Below, in pieces: positions 25,501 through 33,400 of a DNA stretch of 64,000 bases (position 1 is the first letter of the stretch; the number at the start of each line of letters is the position of its first letter). The DNA is from Rachycentron canadum. Its lineage: Eukaryota > Chordata > Actinopteri > Carangiformes > Rachycentridae. The translations under genes were made by a program, and so were the position numbers. The notes under the pieces are model-generated. The model saw only the letters and a list, made by a program, of their open reading frames with translations. It was not told the origin of the DNA and searched no databases. Location: positions 23,296,118-23,360,117 of the forward strand of contig CM076655.1 in assembly GCA_038496675.1 (NCBI GenBank). The letters are read 5' to 3'.

Positions 25501-27382
25501 TCGGTTGCTTAAGGGTGATGGCTCCAGACACAGAGTCAATACCAAACACCTGGAGTTCATTCCCTGACTCAATGACATACCTCAGCTGCTGCAGTTCATC
25601 TAAATCAATAGCTGACAGCTCACAAATTGTGTGGCCCATTGGTAAATCTTGAGGTACAGTGGCATTGCAGCCCACCCTCTCAAACAGAGGGATGTTATCG
25701 TTGATGTTGTTCAGAGTTATCGTCACGGGACATTCGCTGACCTGACTGAAAGGGCTGCCGCTGTCTGAAGCCCAAACTCTCAAGTGGTAACGACGTTTCA
25801 TCAGCTCGTAGTCCAAGTGCTCAGAGGTTGAGATAACACCTGTAAAGGGGTCTATTGTAAATGGTAAGGGGCCTTGGTTGGCAATAGCATAAGTCACAAA
25901 GCCATTTCTGCCCTTATCTTTGTCTGTGGCTGCTATTTTCAAAACACTGCTGCCAACAGGGGCGTTTTCATCCACTGTGGCCTGATAGGAAGTCTGACTG
26001 AATTGTGGGCTGTTGTCATTTTCATCTGTTATCTCAACCACTATATGAGTCTCTGCTTCACCGTGATTGGCCACTACATCAAACTCATATCTGTCCTTTC
26101 TCTCATAATCAAATCTGTCTGTTGTTATGATAATCCCTGTTTTGGGATTTATCTTGAAATTAGAGCTCTCTGGGTTATTTTTGATACTAAAGGTGACATT
26201 ATAAGGTACCGAGGTGACAGAAACCTTCAGCACGTGAGTCTTAGGTGGGGAAAACTCACTCAGTGTGACAATGTAGGTGTCTTCCAAAAATGCCAGTGGG
26301 CTGTAATGATAGGCTGGAATGTGTATTAGCGCAATAGGAGAGAGTAAACTTGGGGAACTCTTGTCTTTAGCTTGAAGGGACAGATTCATCCCAAAAGGAG
26401 TTTGAGACCAGATAATCCTCTTTGTAGAGATCACCTGGAAGTCACTGCCCTGCACACCTAAGGGGATAATCTCAAAACACTTGTGAGGATCCCCTTCAAC
26501 AATATTAAGGGATTCCACAGGCTTTACCCCTGCCTCCACGTGAACATCAATAGTCATTTTGCCGTCTGTAGAGAGGGTTTGGGGGAGAGTTGTGATAACT
26601 GGAGACAACATGGACATCTTTTGTACGTTTACCGTGACTCTGGCAACATTACCGAATTTCTGCACGCCTGATATCTTCTTTGTTCTGTCCTCAGCTAAAA
26701 CAGTAAGGTCGTATCTCTCGGACCGGGTGTGATTGAGCTTCTTGATGAGGCCGACTGTTCCTGTGAAAGGGTCAACAACGAAAGGATGAGCTCTGCTGGT
26801 GAAAGAGTAATAAAATTCAGCATTGCTCCCAATGTCAGCGTCTGTGGCGCTAACCCTGACCACAGACGTCTTAAGTGGGGTGTCCTCTCTGATGCCAACG
26901 TTGTACGAGGCAGGATAGAAAAGAGGCTTTAAGTCATTGGTGTCAAGCACCTGGACAAACACCTTTGTCTTCACCTGGAAGTCAAAAATGCTTTCGGTTG
27001 CCTCCACGGTGAGAGTATAAGTGTCCCTGACCTCCCTGTTGAGCAGTGCTGAGTTACTGCTGCGTGTTTTGATCCTGAGGAAGCAGAAATCCCCAACTTT
27101 GACTGCCTCTGCTTGGAAAAGGCCGTCCTCATCACCCGAGACAACATTATATGCGATTTCCCACAACAGATCTGTCACTTCAATGCCCATCTTCACTGGT
27201 GTCTCTATGTACGTCCGCGGGGCTGAGTTCTCGTTGATGGTGGCGTTGTAGAGATGGTGCGTGAACCTCAGCGGCGAGCTGTCCTTTCCTTTTCCCATAC
27301 TGCCCTGACATCTCACCACATGCAGGAGCACTGCTACTACAGTGAGGAGGGTTGATCCTGAAGCTGCCATCTTTAATACCTC
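1..27382 (-). CDS. fat2: fat2-like giant protocadherin gene, 5' part (ten coding exons, partial at the left edge)
   Basis: This is the whole gene model in the window; coding sequence is the complement of join(1..235, 1477..1687, 2693..2905, 3731..3793, 4392..4531, 12963..13170, 14180..14491, 14781..14839, 22308..22619, 24136..27370). Every intron is GT-AG and all phases agree, giving 4988 coding nt (1662 codons plus 2 nt). FAT cadherins are very large single-pass adhesion proteins with 34 extracellular cadherin repeats; FAT2 acts in epithelial cell contact and collective migration. Seen here: a signal peptide, repeated DxNDN and LDRE cadherin motifs, and many N-glycosylation sequons. FAT2 rather than FAT1 or FAT3 is favoured by matches I recall from human FAT2: SSNxALLNREVRDxYTL in repeat 1, KLFxVRLPE in repeat 11, and NxKLVYSIHSS...KSGVLV in repeat 13. 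Human FAT2 is about 4350 residues, so roughly the first 38 percent is present. The FAT family is certain; the paralogue is likely. Confidence 0.87.
236..1476 (-). other. fat2 intron 9
   Basis: This 1241-nt GT-AG intron lies between exons 9 and 10. It is AT-rich, with an A-rich run near 380-404, and I see no exon, repeat family or RNA gene in it. Open frames on the plus strand near 1071-1404 are not conserved coding sequence. Confidence 0.85.
1477..1687 (-). CDS. fat2: fat2 coding exon 9: end of cadherin repeat 13 and start of repeat 14
   Basis: The acceptor is tttgctgctcctcag|GTACGT and the donor is CACTCCG|GTGAGC; the exon is 211 nt, phase 0 to 1, residues 1515-1584. It reads VRDQEIPVKRNFVKVVVHVE, then the linker DCNDHSPAF, then SPRYEASISNLAPTGSEVIQ, VKALDKDMGSNADISYS and LHSG. 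RDQEIPxKRNFVxVxxHVED is shared with human FAT2 as I recall it. Confidence 0.95.
1688..2692 (-). other. fat2 intron 8
   Basis: This 1005-nt GT-AG intron between exons 8 and 9 is AT-rich. I see nothing recognisable in it. Confidence 0.85.
2693..2905 (-). CDS. fat2: fat2 coding exon 8: cadherin repeat 13
   Basis: The acceptor is gtgtcatctaag|GTGAGG (AAG acceptor) and the donor is GTGATG|GTAATG; the exon is 213 nt, phase 0 to 0, residues 1444-1514. Motifs are VRVPEDTSPWKDILQISAQD, NSKLVYSIHSS, FHLDPKSGVLVMTEELDYE and SVHTLIVM. Human FAT2 has VRVPQDT, SLIYTIHGS and FQLDPSSGVLVTVGKLD in the same order, supporting the paralogue call. Confidence 0.94.
2906..3730 (-). other. fat2 intron 7
   Basis: This 825-nt GT-AG intron between the 63-nt exon 7 and exon 8 has no recognisable element. 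Confidence 0.85.
3731..3793 (-). CDS. fat2: fat2 coding exon 7 (63-nt exon): repeat 12/13 linker
   Basis: The acceptor is tctccaaaccgcag|GCTTAC and the donor is TACGAG|GTGAGA; the exon is 63 nt, phase 0 to 0, residues 1423-1443. It reads AYIRVLDMNEHRPVFLKPL then YE. The linker has DMNEHRP in place of DxNDNxP, so one of the usual calcium-binding acidic/Asn positions is altered. Human FAT2 is also degenerate at this linker (INHHRP), so this looks ancestral. Because it is a multiple of three, skipping would keep frame but remove a linker. Confidence 0.9.
3794..4391 (-). other. fat2 intron 6
   Basis: This 598-nt GT-AG intron between exons 6 and 7 has nothing recognisable. Confidence 0.85.
4392..4531 (-). 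CDS. fat2: fat2 coding exon 6: middle of cadherin repeat 12
   Basis: The acceptor is catctgtctctcag|GTGGTG and the donor is ACACAG|GTTAGA; the exon is 140 nt, phase 1 to 0, residues 1376-1422. It encodes GDEEKDFDIQRNTGTISIA, RRLDAARRSNYNLTV and HVTDGHHSATTQ, with the cadherin motifs DxxTGxIxxA and NYNLTVxVTDG. Human FAT2 has FDIEKTTGSIVIARPLD and RRRSNYNLTVEVTDG here. It is separated from exon 5 by the 8.4 kb intron 5. Confidence 0.93.
6452..6525. repeat. (CA)n microsatellite
   Basis: About 37 perfect CA units inside intron 5. The histidine/threonine and cysteine/valine open frames here are artefacts of the repeat. Confidence 0.98.
9735..9811. repeat. (AGAAG)n pentanucleotide microsatellite
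   Basis: About 15 near-perfect copies of GAGAA, purine-only on the plus strand, inside intron 5. It probably varies in length between individuals. Confidence 0.97.
12901..12942. repeat. (GT)n with (GC)n end, next to the exon 5 donor
   Basis: There are 17 GT units followed by four GC units. In transcript sense this is (GC)n then (CA)n, starting about 20 nt into intron 5, with the CA part 28 nt beyond the exon 5 end. Confidence 0.97.
12963..13170 (-). CDS. fat2: fat2 coding exon 5: end of cadherin repeat 11 and start of repeat 12
   Basis: The acceptor is tttttaatttccag|ATTAAAG. Two donors are possible: ATC|GTAGGT and GTAG|GTGAGG. I chose the second because it restores DIVG|G across to exon 6 and keeps phase 1. 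The exon is 208 nt, residues 1307-1375. It reads IKATDQGSPSRSSTARLDIEW, then a Pro/Ser-rich bridge without the usual DxNDN, then FDEPHFTFAVMETEPVTHMVGII and RWFDIVG. IEW followed by FDExxxxFxVMExxPVxxMVG is the FAT repeat 11/12 signature. A (CA)n tract (transcript sense) begins 28 nt after the donor. Confidence 0.92.
13171..14179 (-). other. fat2 intron 4
   Basis: This 1009-nt GT-AG intron between exons 4 and 5 has no recognisable repeat or gene. Confidence 0.85.
14180..14491 (-). CDS. fat2: fat2 coding exon 4: end of cadherin repeat 10 and most of repeat 11
   Basis: The acceptor is ctgaattctcag|GTGATC and the donor is CTTACG|GTAGGT; the exon is 312 nt, phase 0 to 0, residues 1203-1306. It opens VIVSDNGSPSLRSTATVV, then the canonical linker VLDANDNRPKF, then KLFHVRLPEQ, RDDDEGSNAVVTYK, IDPVTGVVTS and NYSILT. 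This exon gives the clearest FAT2 signature, since human FAT2 has [22 protein letters not shown] in the same place. Intron 3 between it and exon 3 is only 289 nt (14492-14780). Confidence 0.95.
14781..14839 (-). CDS. fat2: fat2 coding exon 3 (59-nt mini-exon): cadherin repeat 10, GVIST...LNRE segment
   Basis: This exon was found by searching the intron for the missing TG-(V/L)(I/L)ST...L(D/N)RE segment between exons 2 and 4. It reads GVISTLSALNREDKSEHSIE (residues 1183-1202). The acceptor is gcatgcag|GTGTTATC and the donor is ATCGAG|GTGAGA. Phase 1 to phase 0 fits both neighbours exactly. I recall human FAT2 having [20 protein letters not shown] at the same place, the same length. The acceptor is odd: the upstream transcript sequence is almost pure (UG)n rather than a pyrimidine tract. 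Skipping this exon alone would shift the frame. Confidence 0.9.
14871..14920. repeat. (CA)n microsatellite upstream of the exon 3 acceptor
   Basis: There are 25 CA units on the plus strand, which is (UG)n in the fat2 transcript, ending about 30 nt before the exon 3 acceptor. The intervening 30 nt is also TG-rich. Confidence 0.98.
15028..15109. repeat. (GT)n microsatellite, inverted relative to 14871-14920
   Basis: About 40 GT units with three CT/TC interruptions. In transcript sense it is (CA)n and lies about 110 nt upstream of the (UG)n tract, so the two can pair as a hairpin. Confidence 0.97.
16542..16557. promoter_or_regulatory. palindromic TAAT/ATTA element in intron 2 (candidate)
   Basis: CTATTAG and CTAATAG form a perfect 7-bp inverted repeat with a 2-bp spacer. 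The two ATTA/TAAT cores resemble paired homeodomain half-sites. The surrounding 16430-16640 is less AT-rich and less repetitive than the rest of the intron, so a conserved non-coding element is possible. Function is not shown by sequence alone. Confidence 0.25.
19524..19557. repeat. (AT)n-(AC)n compound microsatellite
   Basis: A short AT run passes directly into CA units in intron 2. Confidence 0.95.
20087..20210. mobile_element. decayed DNA-transposon remnant (MITE-like)
   Basis: The left side reads ggtatgtggacgc and the right side reads ccaaatatttttggccacgt. These resemble the ends of fish Tc1/mariner-like short elements (AAGTATGTGGACA ... CCAAATACTTTTGGCCAT). The remnant is about 125 bp and has no coding capacity. 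Assigned from memory of the repeat type only. Confidence 0.35.
21225..21420 (+). repeat. old two-copy direct duplication, unit about 117 bp
   Basis: The 18-mer TGAATCAAAATGTAAATC occurs at 21225-21242 and again at 21342-21359. About 60 nt into each copy is a second match (TTTGTGAAA at 21285 and CTTGTGAAA at 21401). The same offset in both copies suggests an ancient tandem duplication rather than a chance repeat. Confidence 0.5.
22060..22265 (+). mobile_element. possible dispersed fish repeat, decayed
   Basis: The phrase gcaccaaacttggtggaggg at one end and ggtgcagatccagata at the other resemble a dispersed repeat I recall from teleost genomes (AAACTTGGTGGAAGGATG ... GGTGCGGATCC). The middle is not recognisable. 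It would sit within 45 nt of the exon 2 donor. Confidence 0.28.
22308..22619 (-). CDS. fat2: fat2 coding exon 2: end of cadherin repeat 9 and start of repeat 10
   Basis: The acceptor is gtgtgtctcag|GT ATG ATT and the donor is AAA ACA G|GTAATT; the exon is 312 nt, phase 1 to phase 1. It encodes residues 1079-1182. TLDRETMPHYWL and the calcium-binding linker VLDVNDNAPELS are plain. The repeat 10 part has VQVSAKDVDTSSEGKLSFQM and ends at VDPKTG. The split glycine codon joins exon 1 (DEETG) to GMIRT without a break. The LDRE and DVNDNAP order matches the same place in human FAT2. Confidence 0.93.
22620..24135 (-). other. fat2 intron 1 (between coding exons 1 and 2)
   Basis: This 1516-nt GT-AG intron is AT-rich and I see no recognisable element in it. 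Confidence 0.85.
24136..27382 (-). CDS. fat2: fat2 coding exon 1 (very large): signal peptide and cadherin repeats 1-9 (start)
   Basis: Coding starts at the ATG at 27370. It is preceded by 12 nt of 5'UTR and a splice acceptor (ctattttcacag, AG ending at 27383), so an upstream non-coding exon exists. The exon ends ACA G|GTAATA with the donor at 24135, phase 1. It encodes residues 1-1078. Residues 1 to about 22 form a signal peptide with a LLTVVAVLLHVV core. Cadherin linkers are visible at VLDTNDLKP (141), ITDENDNSP (447), LNNINDNIP (553), IMDVNDNAP (802), LRDINDNPP (908) and VLDVNENLHRP (1012). PLDRET occurs at 769 and 872. Between repeats 5 and 6 is a Cys-containing spacer (CQETGVF, 664), also present in human FAT proteins. 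Sequons include NAT (42), NHT (213), NVT (391), NAT (569), NST (723) and NLT (988). A single 3.2 kb first coding exon is typical of vertebrate FAT1/2/3 genes. Confidence 0.95.
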
Positions 27383-30300
27383 CTGTGAAAATAGATAAAA
27401 ATGTCATGCAATACACTATCAAACAGGAATAGGTGACTCCTTCATCGAGAAAAATAAATAAAACTCAGTTTCCCTGAGTAAACAGTCTTGTCTGTATTAT
27501 CTTGTATATCTGCAGAAAAACACTCAAGATGCACATAAGTCTTGCACCTTCACTATTTTGTAAATAAACCAAACATTTCCCCCGAGCTCCAGCTCTACAA
27601 AGAATACAAAATGGACACAGAATACACAGTGACACAGCAACAGCGAACAGCAAAGGGAAGTCTCTGGCAAGGTATCTGACTCTTGTCCCAACATGCCCTG
27701 AGCAGAAATAAAGGCAAAGTTAAGCAACACATTGTTTCAGCACCAGAAACTTGCCTCTGAGCCTTTTCAGACAGGTGGAAGCCTAAACCCTTCCCCATAA
27801 TTATTCCTTTGGTGGCCAAATACCAGCAACAAGTGCTCATCAAAATTTTGACTTCTAAGCCTTTGTCATTGCGCAGCTATGAGGAGGGATTTGTAGTTTG
27901 ATGACCTGGTATCATGCTGATGACAGTGAGAGGTTCAGTCCTGATCCAAGTGTAAACGGCTGCATGTGTACTGTATGTCTAAGCTCTTTGCTGTGTGTGC
28001 ATTAAACACCCCTGGAGGCATGAGCCATCAAATTGCTGCTTTCAAAATCAACAGGGGATCAGACTCAAACACAGTTGGAAGTGTAAAGCTTTCTCACTGG
28101 AGAGGCCTGACCAGAACTGCAGCATGAACTGTTAAAAATAAACTGAGGTGAGGTTGAAAACCAGAACTTTTATTTAAACATCTGCAGCGTTAAAAAACAT
28201 TTCCTGAAAGATGTATTTGAATATCTAATTAGTTTGGAATTAGAAGATTTTCTTTAGAACATTATAAATATGCATAAAATAAGATGAATGGGTAAAACCT
28301 GGATGATCTAACATCATGGAAAGACTCTTACATTAGAATAAAATCTATTTAGATCTTTCTGTCTGCTACAGATGCTACACCCACTCATTTGTGGCATTTC
28401 AATAGATTTCTTCTGGTTTAGCCTCATTTTTGGTTTAGTTCAGAATAGACTCTACAAGGAGAAAACGGTCTTGTCATATTCCCTCAAACCAACTTGATAC
28501 TTAATTTACATTTTGATCCATGTTTCCATATGTCAGTGTTGTAGCTAGGACACTGATATGATCAAAATCTTTGGAGTTCCTTGGAAGTGCTGTCTAAGTG
28601 ATGATTTCACTTGTGGGTTATGTACTGTGTGTTTTACACAGGAACCTGAAAAAAGGCCAAAACATTGGAAAAATGCATACTTTTCTATTCGCTATTCAGA
28701 TGTTAAGTGACAAAGCACAGGAAATTCAGTATCATCACTGTTGAAAAGCACTTCACAAGTCAGCCCATTTATGATGGATGCAACTGCACACAAATTGCAC
28801 AAACAGGCTTTCTTTAGGGTCCACCGAGTTCAATCTGAGACTTTTAAGACCCTTTTAATACCACAGAGTATAAATGTATGTATGATGGAAAACCAGCAGG
28901 GACGATATGACTACAGTCATTTATAATACTACTCCACATTTTTAGTGCTTTTCCAGTGTATAAAAATAAACTATTTAAAATTATTATTAATGCAACTGGG
29001 ACCTGGAGCAGAAAATGGAAGGAAAATACAATTTTTTAAATATTTACAGCTTTTTTATCATATGAAAAATCTTTTTGAGTTTTGGGCTGATGAACCAACG
29101 ACAAGGGAAAAAAAAGATAAGGTAAAATAGTTTTTGAAAATTAATTTTAGACTTATTATTCAAGTTTTTTTGGTTCGTTTTGTTTGCTTGTATTTTGAGC
29201 AAACGGAATAAAAAGAAGGACTTGGCCTCAGATTTGACACATGCTTGAAGGTGCATCATTTGCATGGGTATTTCACGCTCTTCAAAGGAAACCACAAACC
29301 CAAATGTGCACAAGAGAAATGAAAATACATGAGGTAGCACTGAGGCCAGCTGATGCACGGCCACACTATGCCAGCTCAGATTTCGCAACACCCACAACTG
29401 ACAGCAGAGAGATCTGGAGGGCAGAACACTTTGCCCTTCACTGCCTCTCTGACAGCCCATCCACAGCTAAAAGCAATCGGCACAGAACAATTTGCAGGGC
29501 AGAAATGCTGTTCCCTGAGATCAGAGATGAAAAGATCTGTCACAGTTTTCCCTTTTTTTCGCTCCCCTGCAAAAATAAAGCTGTTCAGATTGTATTATAA
29601 AAGAAAATCTAAGCCACTTGACTCTATTGTTAATCCATTAAGAGTCCTGGTGTCTCGGTAAATACAAATGTACAAAGAGGAAAGACTGAAGATGTCTTCA
29701 TGTTGTGCCAGAAAGTTATGAATACCAGTGTCATATTGTCTCACAATTTATATGGGTTTATGGACCAGATCCTCCCAGGTATACGATGTACTGAACATTC
29801 AGGTCTGTGTCTCCAGGTTGACTGGCGCTGCTTTTTTCAGTGGAGGGTGACAGGTATGTGGGGTTTTATCTCCACTCACTTAATGACAGATAATCAGATT
29901 ACAACAGGCATCTTGTGATCTTCCCAGATTTTTCTGCAGTGTCATTTTTCTATCTTTCACATCAGCGCGGCCAGATTAAAATAGGTTTTAGCGTGATTTC
30001 GTCTAGGGGCGAGGTCCTATTTTAGGCCCAGGACATTTCACATGCGGTGCTCAAGGGTTTGAGGGATTTTTTTTTTGTGTGTGTGAAATATCAATAGACT
30101 ACTCCATAAATTGCAGGTCTCACTGCATCAATGTTTGCAACACTGAAATAGCTACACTATCTGGTAATACAGTCCATCAAATTTCACACTGATCTGAATC
30201 TCTAAAATATGGATCTAGACAATTGGCGTAAGGAGGTATAAAGTAATCCTCAGAATTATAATTACAGGTTTAAGAGGGATTCTGTCTTTGAATAACAATA

Positions 30301-30426
30301 TAATAGTCTCATCCCTGTGGACAGAACAAATCTGTCTGAGGCAGGAATTAGCAGTGCAAGCCAGGTTTTCGCTAAAGGGTCAGGTCACCCAAATTAAAAA
30401 AAAAACAGATTTGTCTTGGCACATCT

Positions 30427-30428
<2 letters not shown>

Positions 30429-30459
<31 letters not shown>
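30429..30459 (+). repeat. poly(A) run
   Basis: 31 consecutive A. It could be the tail of an old retroposed copy, but no body is recognisable upstream. Confidence 0.9.
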
Positions 30460-30460
<1 letters not shown>

Positions 30461-33400
30461 AGAACCGCCTGTCTGCATGCTGGCTCACTGCTAGGTGTCA
30501 GTGCGGAAATCCCTCTGTGGTTTGGCTGAAATTAAACTGATAATCTCAATCTTCCTCAACGCTGAAATGCTGGAGTCTCATGAGTGATGTAAAAAATACT
30601 GTGGCTTTATAATAAGGCCATGAGTTTTAATTATTTCAACTTGTTTCATGTTTACTGTTGCAATTTTTGCATAGGAGGCACAAATCAGAGCTTTAGCAAG
30701 CCATGCTTCTTACAAAAAGGCACATTGGGAGTCATAGTTCATTTCTTTACTGGCGCTTTGTGCCTTTTAGTTTTTCCATTAAAGGATCAGATGTTTTATA
30801 ATGAAGATGTTCACCTGTTTTACTGATGACTCACTCAGCTCATCCAAGCCTTGAGGAGCTCCAACTGTCAGTCAGCTCACACCTACATCTGTAGAAAATG
30901 AAGATGTTATAATGATGAGGATGATGTAAGTGAACCGTTTTCAGGCAAAAGCAGAGCCGAAGCTCGGCACACATTTGTTTTATCAGACGTTATGATTTGA
31001 TCCCGGTGTATTTCTTATCCAAACATCTACTATAGCACATTTACTTGTACCTTATGTCAAGGTGTTAGTTATATGACAAACATAACTACACTCAACGTGG
31101 CTCAGGCATCAAAAACTGAAGTAAAAGACATGAAAGCATTTGTCCTGTTGGAAGAAATCACAGCTGAGCTAAAACGTTTTGTAATTTGTTAAGGATGCAG
31201 AACACTGAGGATTATTGAATCACATCATAACTCAAAGGAGAAACACTGTGTAAATATCTACTCCTGTAGCGTTTCCTGTGAAGCTGAAATAAAGGTAAAT
31301 CAGTGGCTAAAGCCTTCAGTGAGCCAGCAGTGGAGGCTGATTTAAGTGGAAGATGAGGATGGATTACACTGATTGAAAATACAGAAATATAATGAATTCC
31401 ATTTGAATGTAATGAACACCGTGCCAGACATGTAATGAATCCCACAAATCAACGTTACCTGCATCAACATCACCATCGTTAATACTCGTAAATATGCTGC
31501 ACACACAGGCAGGTGCTGTGGAAGTGCACCTTTGTGTTATCAGCCACGACTGTAACAAGTCTTAGGAAGATTTAACGCTGCTGTGGGTTGTTGCTGTTTG
31601 GTGACAAGCTTCTTGCGAGTCAAAGTGACTTGTTGCTCAGAGTTTGTCTGGAGTCGATAAACTCGACTGAACCTGAAATTGAGTCTGAAAGAAAGCGTTC
31701 ATGTTTTCATCCAAACATCCAGAGCTGCAGGGCAGAAACATCGAGCCATTACTGCAGCTACTGAGGTCAACTCGCATGCGCACACACACCATCACAATCA
31801 CACCCGCATGCTCTCACACACAGACACACATAATAACACATGCCTGGTGTGTGTTCCACGTCGCAACCTGCAGCCACATGTTAAGCTCCAGCTTCCTGGA
31901 TCACATTTCACCACCACCCCTATGGCTCCCGGTGCAGGCAGAGAACAGTATCTGCAGCATTTTTCACTCCTCATCACTACACCTCTGTCTGTCAGTGTGA
32001 GGCTGACTCGGTCGTCACTCTCTGCAGGGAGCTTGACAGTGTTGAAATCTAGTGTGGATCCACACAGTTTTAAACACGACTCAGGGAGGGTTTCTGTGTT
32101 TGCCAGCTCTCTGCTACAAGCTGAGGACATGAGGTAGCTGCCCCTCACCACCTCTCCGTGGAGCATGTCCAGCACAGCCCGACTCATTATCAGCATAGTG
32201 CCTCATCCCAGACATATAACTATCTTTATTCAGGTTCAATGTCCTTGTTTGTGTTGTGCGTTTAATTATATTAATCATGTTTACTATTAAGACTTTTTTT
32301 GTATTTAACAACCAACGAGGAAGTGCTAAAAACTTAAATCCCTCTCATGGCCACTGGAGTCTGGCTCCAACAGTGAGTACTGAGTCAGTCCCCATAGATT
32401 TTCATGTTGAAATGTCCAACATTACAGCAGAAATAAACACATTTTGGTCTCTCTAACTTTTTTTCCTCCTTCATCACAACTATGAATTATTTTATAACTC
32501 GTTGTATAACTGTTAATATATTATTAAGGCTTAAAATTCTGCATAATTGAGGGCATGGCTACTTGTAGTGACAGGTGGGTGAGTGTACGTTTGCCACAAA
32601 GCAGCATGCATTCAAGTCTCAGCTCCACATGTGCCCTCCTCTTTGCCCATATTTGGATTTTATGGGAATTAGGTGGCGTCAGGCACTGCCAAGATGGCAA
32701 CAGTGGAGCAGCTCACTCTGAGCCCACATCCATCTTTATATACAAACCATGCTCAAAACTGTTGGTTGGTAATGTTGGTTCATTGTTAAGTGTTATGTGT
32801 GTAAAAATTGAGCATATGGCAGATTAAGAAAACCAAATATTAATACTGCATCTGGCCTCAATACTCAAAATCAGGCAGGATCTAATTTCTAGATACTTTT
32901 AAAAATGGCAGAAGGCAAAATCTGACATGCAGAGTAAATTTATAGTAGCTCAATGAGTGAGAAGGAGAGACTCTATTTGATAATTCAGCTGGCCAGATTT
33001 GGTTTATTCTAAAACATCAGTGATTGTTAAAAACTACTACTACGACTACTGATTGTGGACATAAAACAAAACGGGTTATGGTTAGTAATTTCAGTGTCCC
33101 ATTGAGGCTTAAGTAATTAATGTTTTAAGCATTAGTTGCCCGTTCAGTCAAGTTAAAGGTTTTTTCCAGTATATATACATTTCATAACTTGTGAAAGGCA
33201 TTTATTCATAATGATAAGATGAACTAAAAGACTAATCTTGATAAAGTTGTAGCTCTTATCGTGTCCATTCTTGGCCTGATCATTTTTCATAATCACTATC
33301 TACTGACTCATAGCAGACATCCATTTCCTGTGCGATGACTATTGCAACACAGACAAGTTGAATCTTGGATCTATATAGCTGCCAATCTGGCTTTGTAAAC

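Noticed and set aside
25874..26329. 151-residue plus-strand open frame
   Set aside because: It is the antisense shadow of fat2 coding exon 1.
31679..32196. Overlapping frames of 132-152 residues on both strands near 32 kb
   Set aside because: Partly CA-repeat encoded; no domain and no conserved motif recognised.
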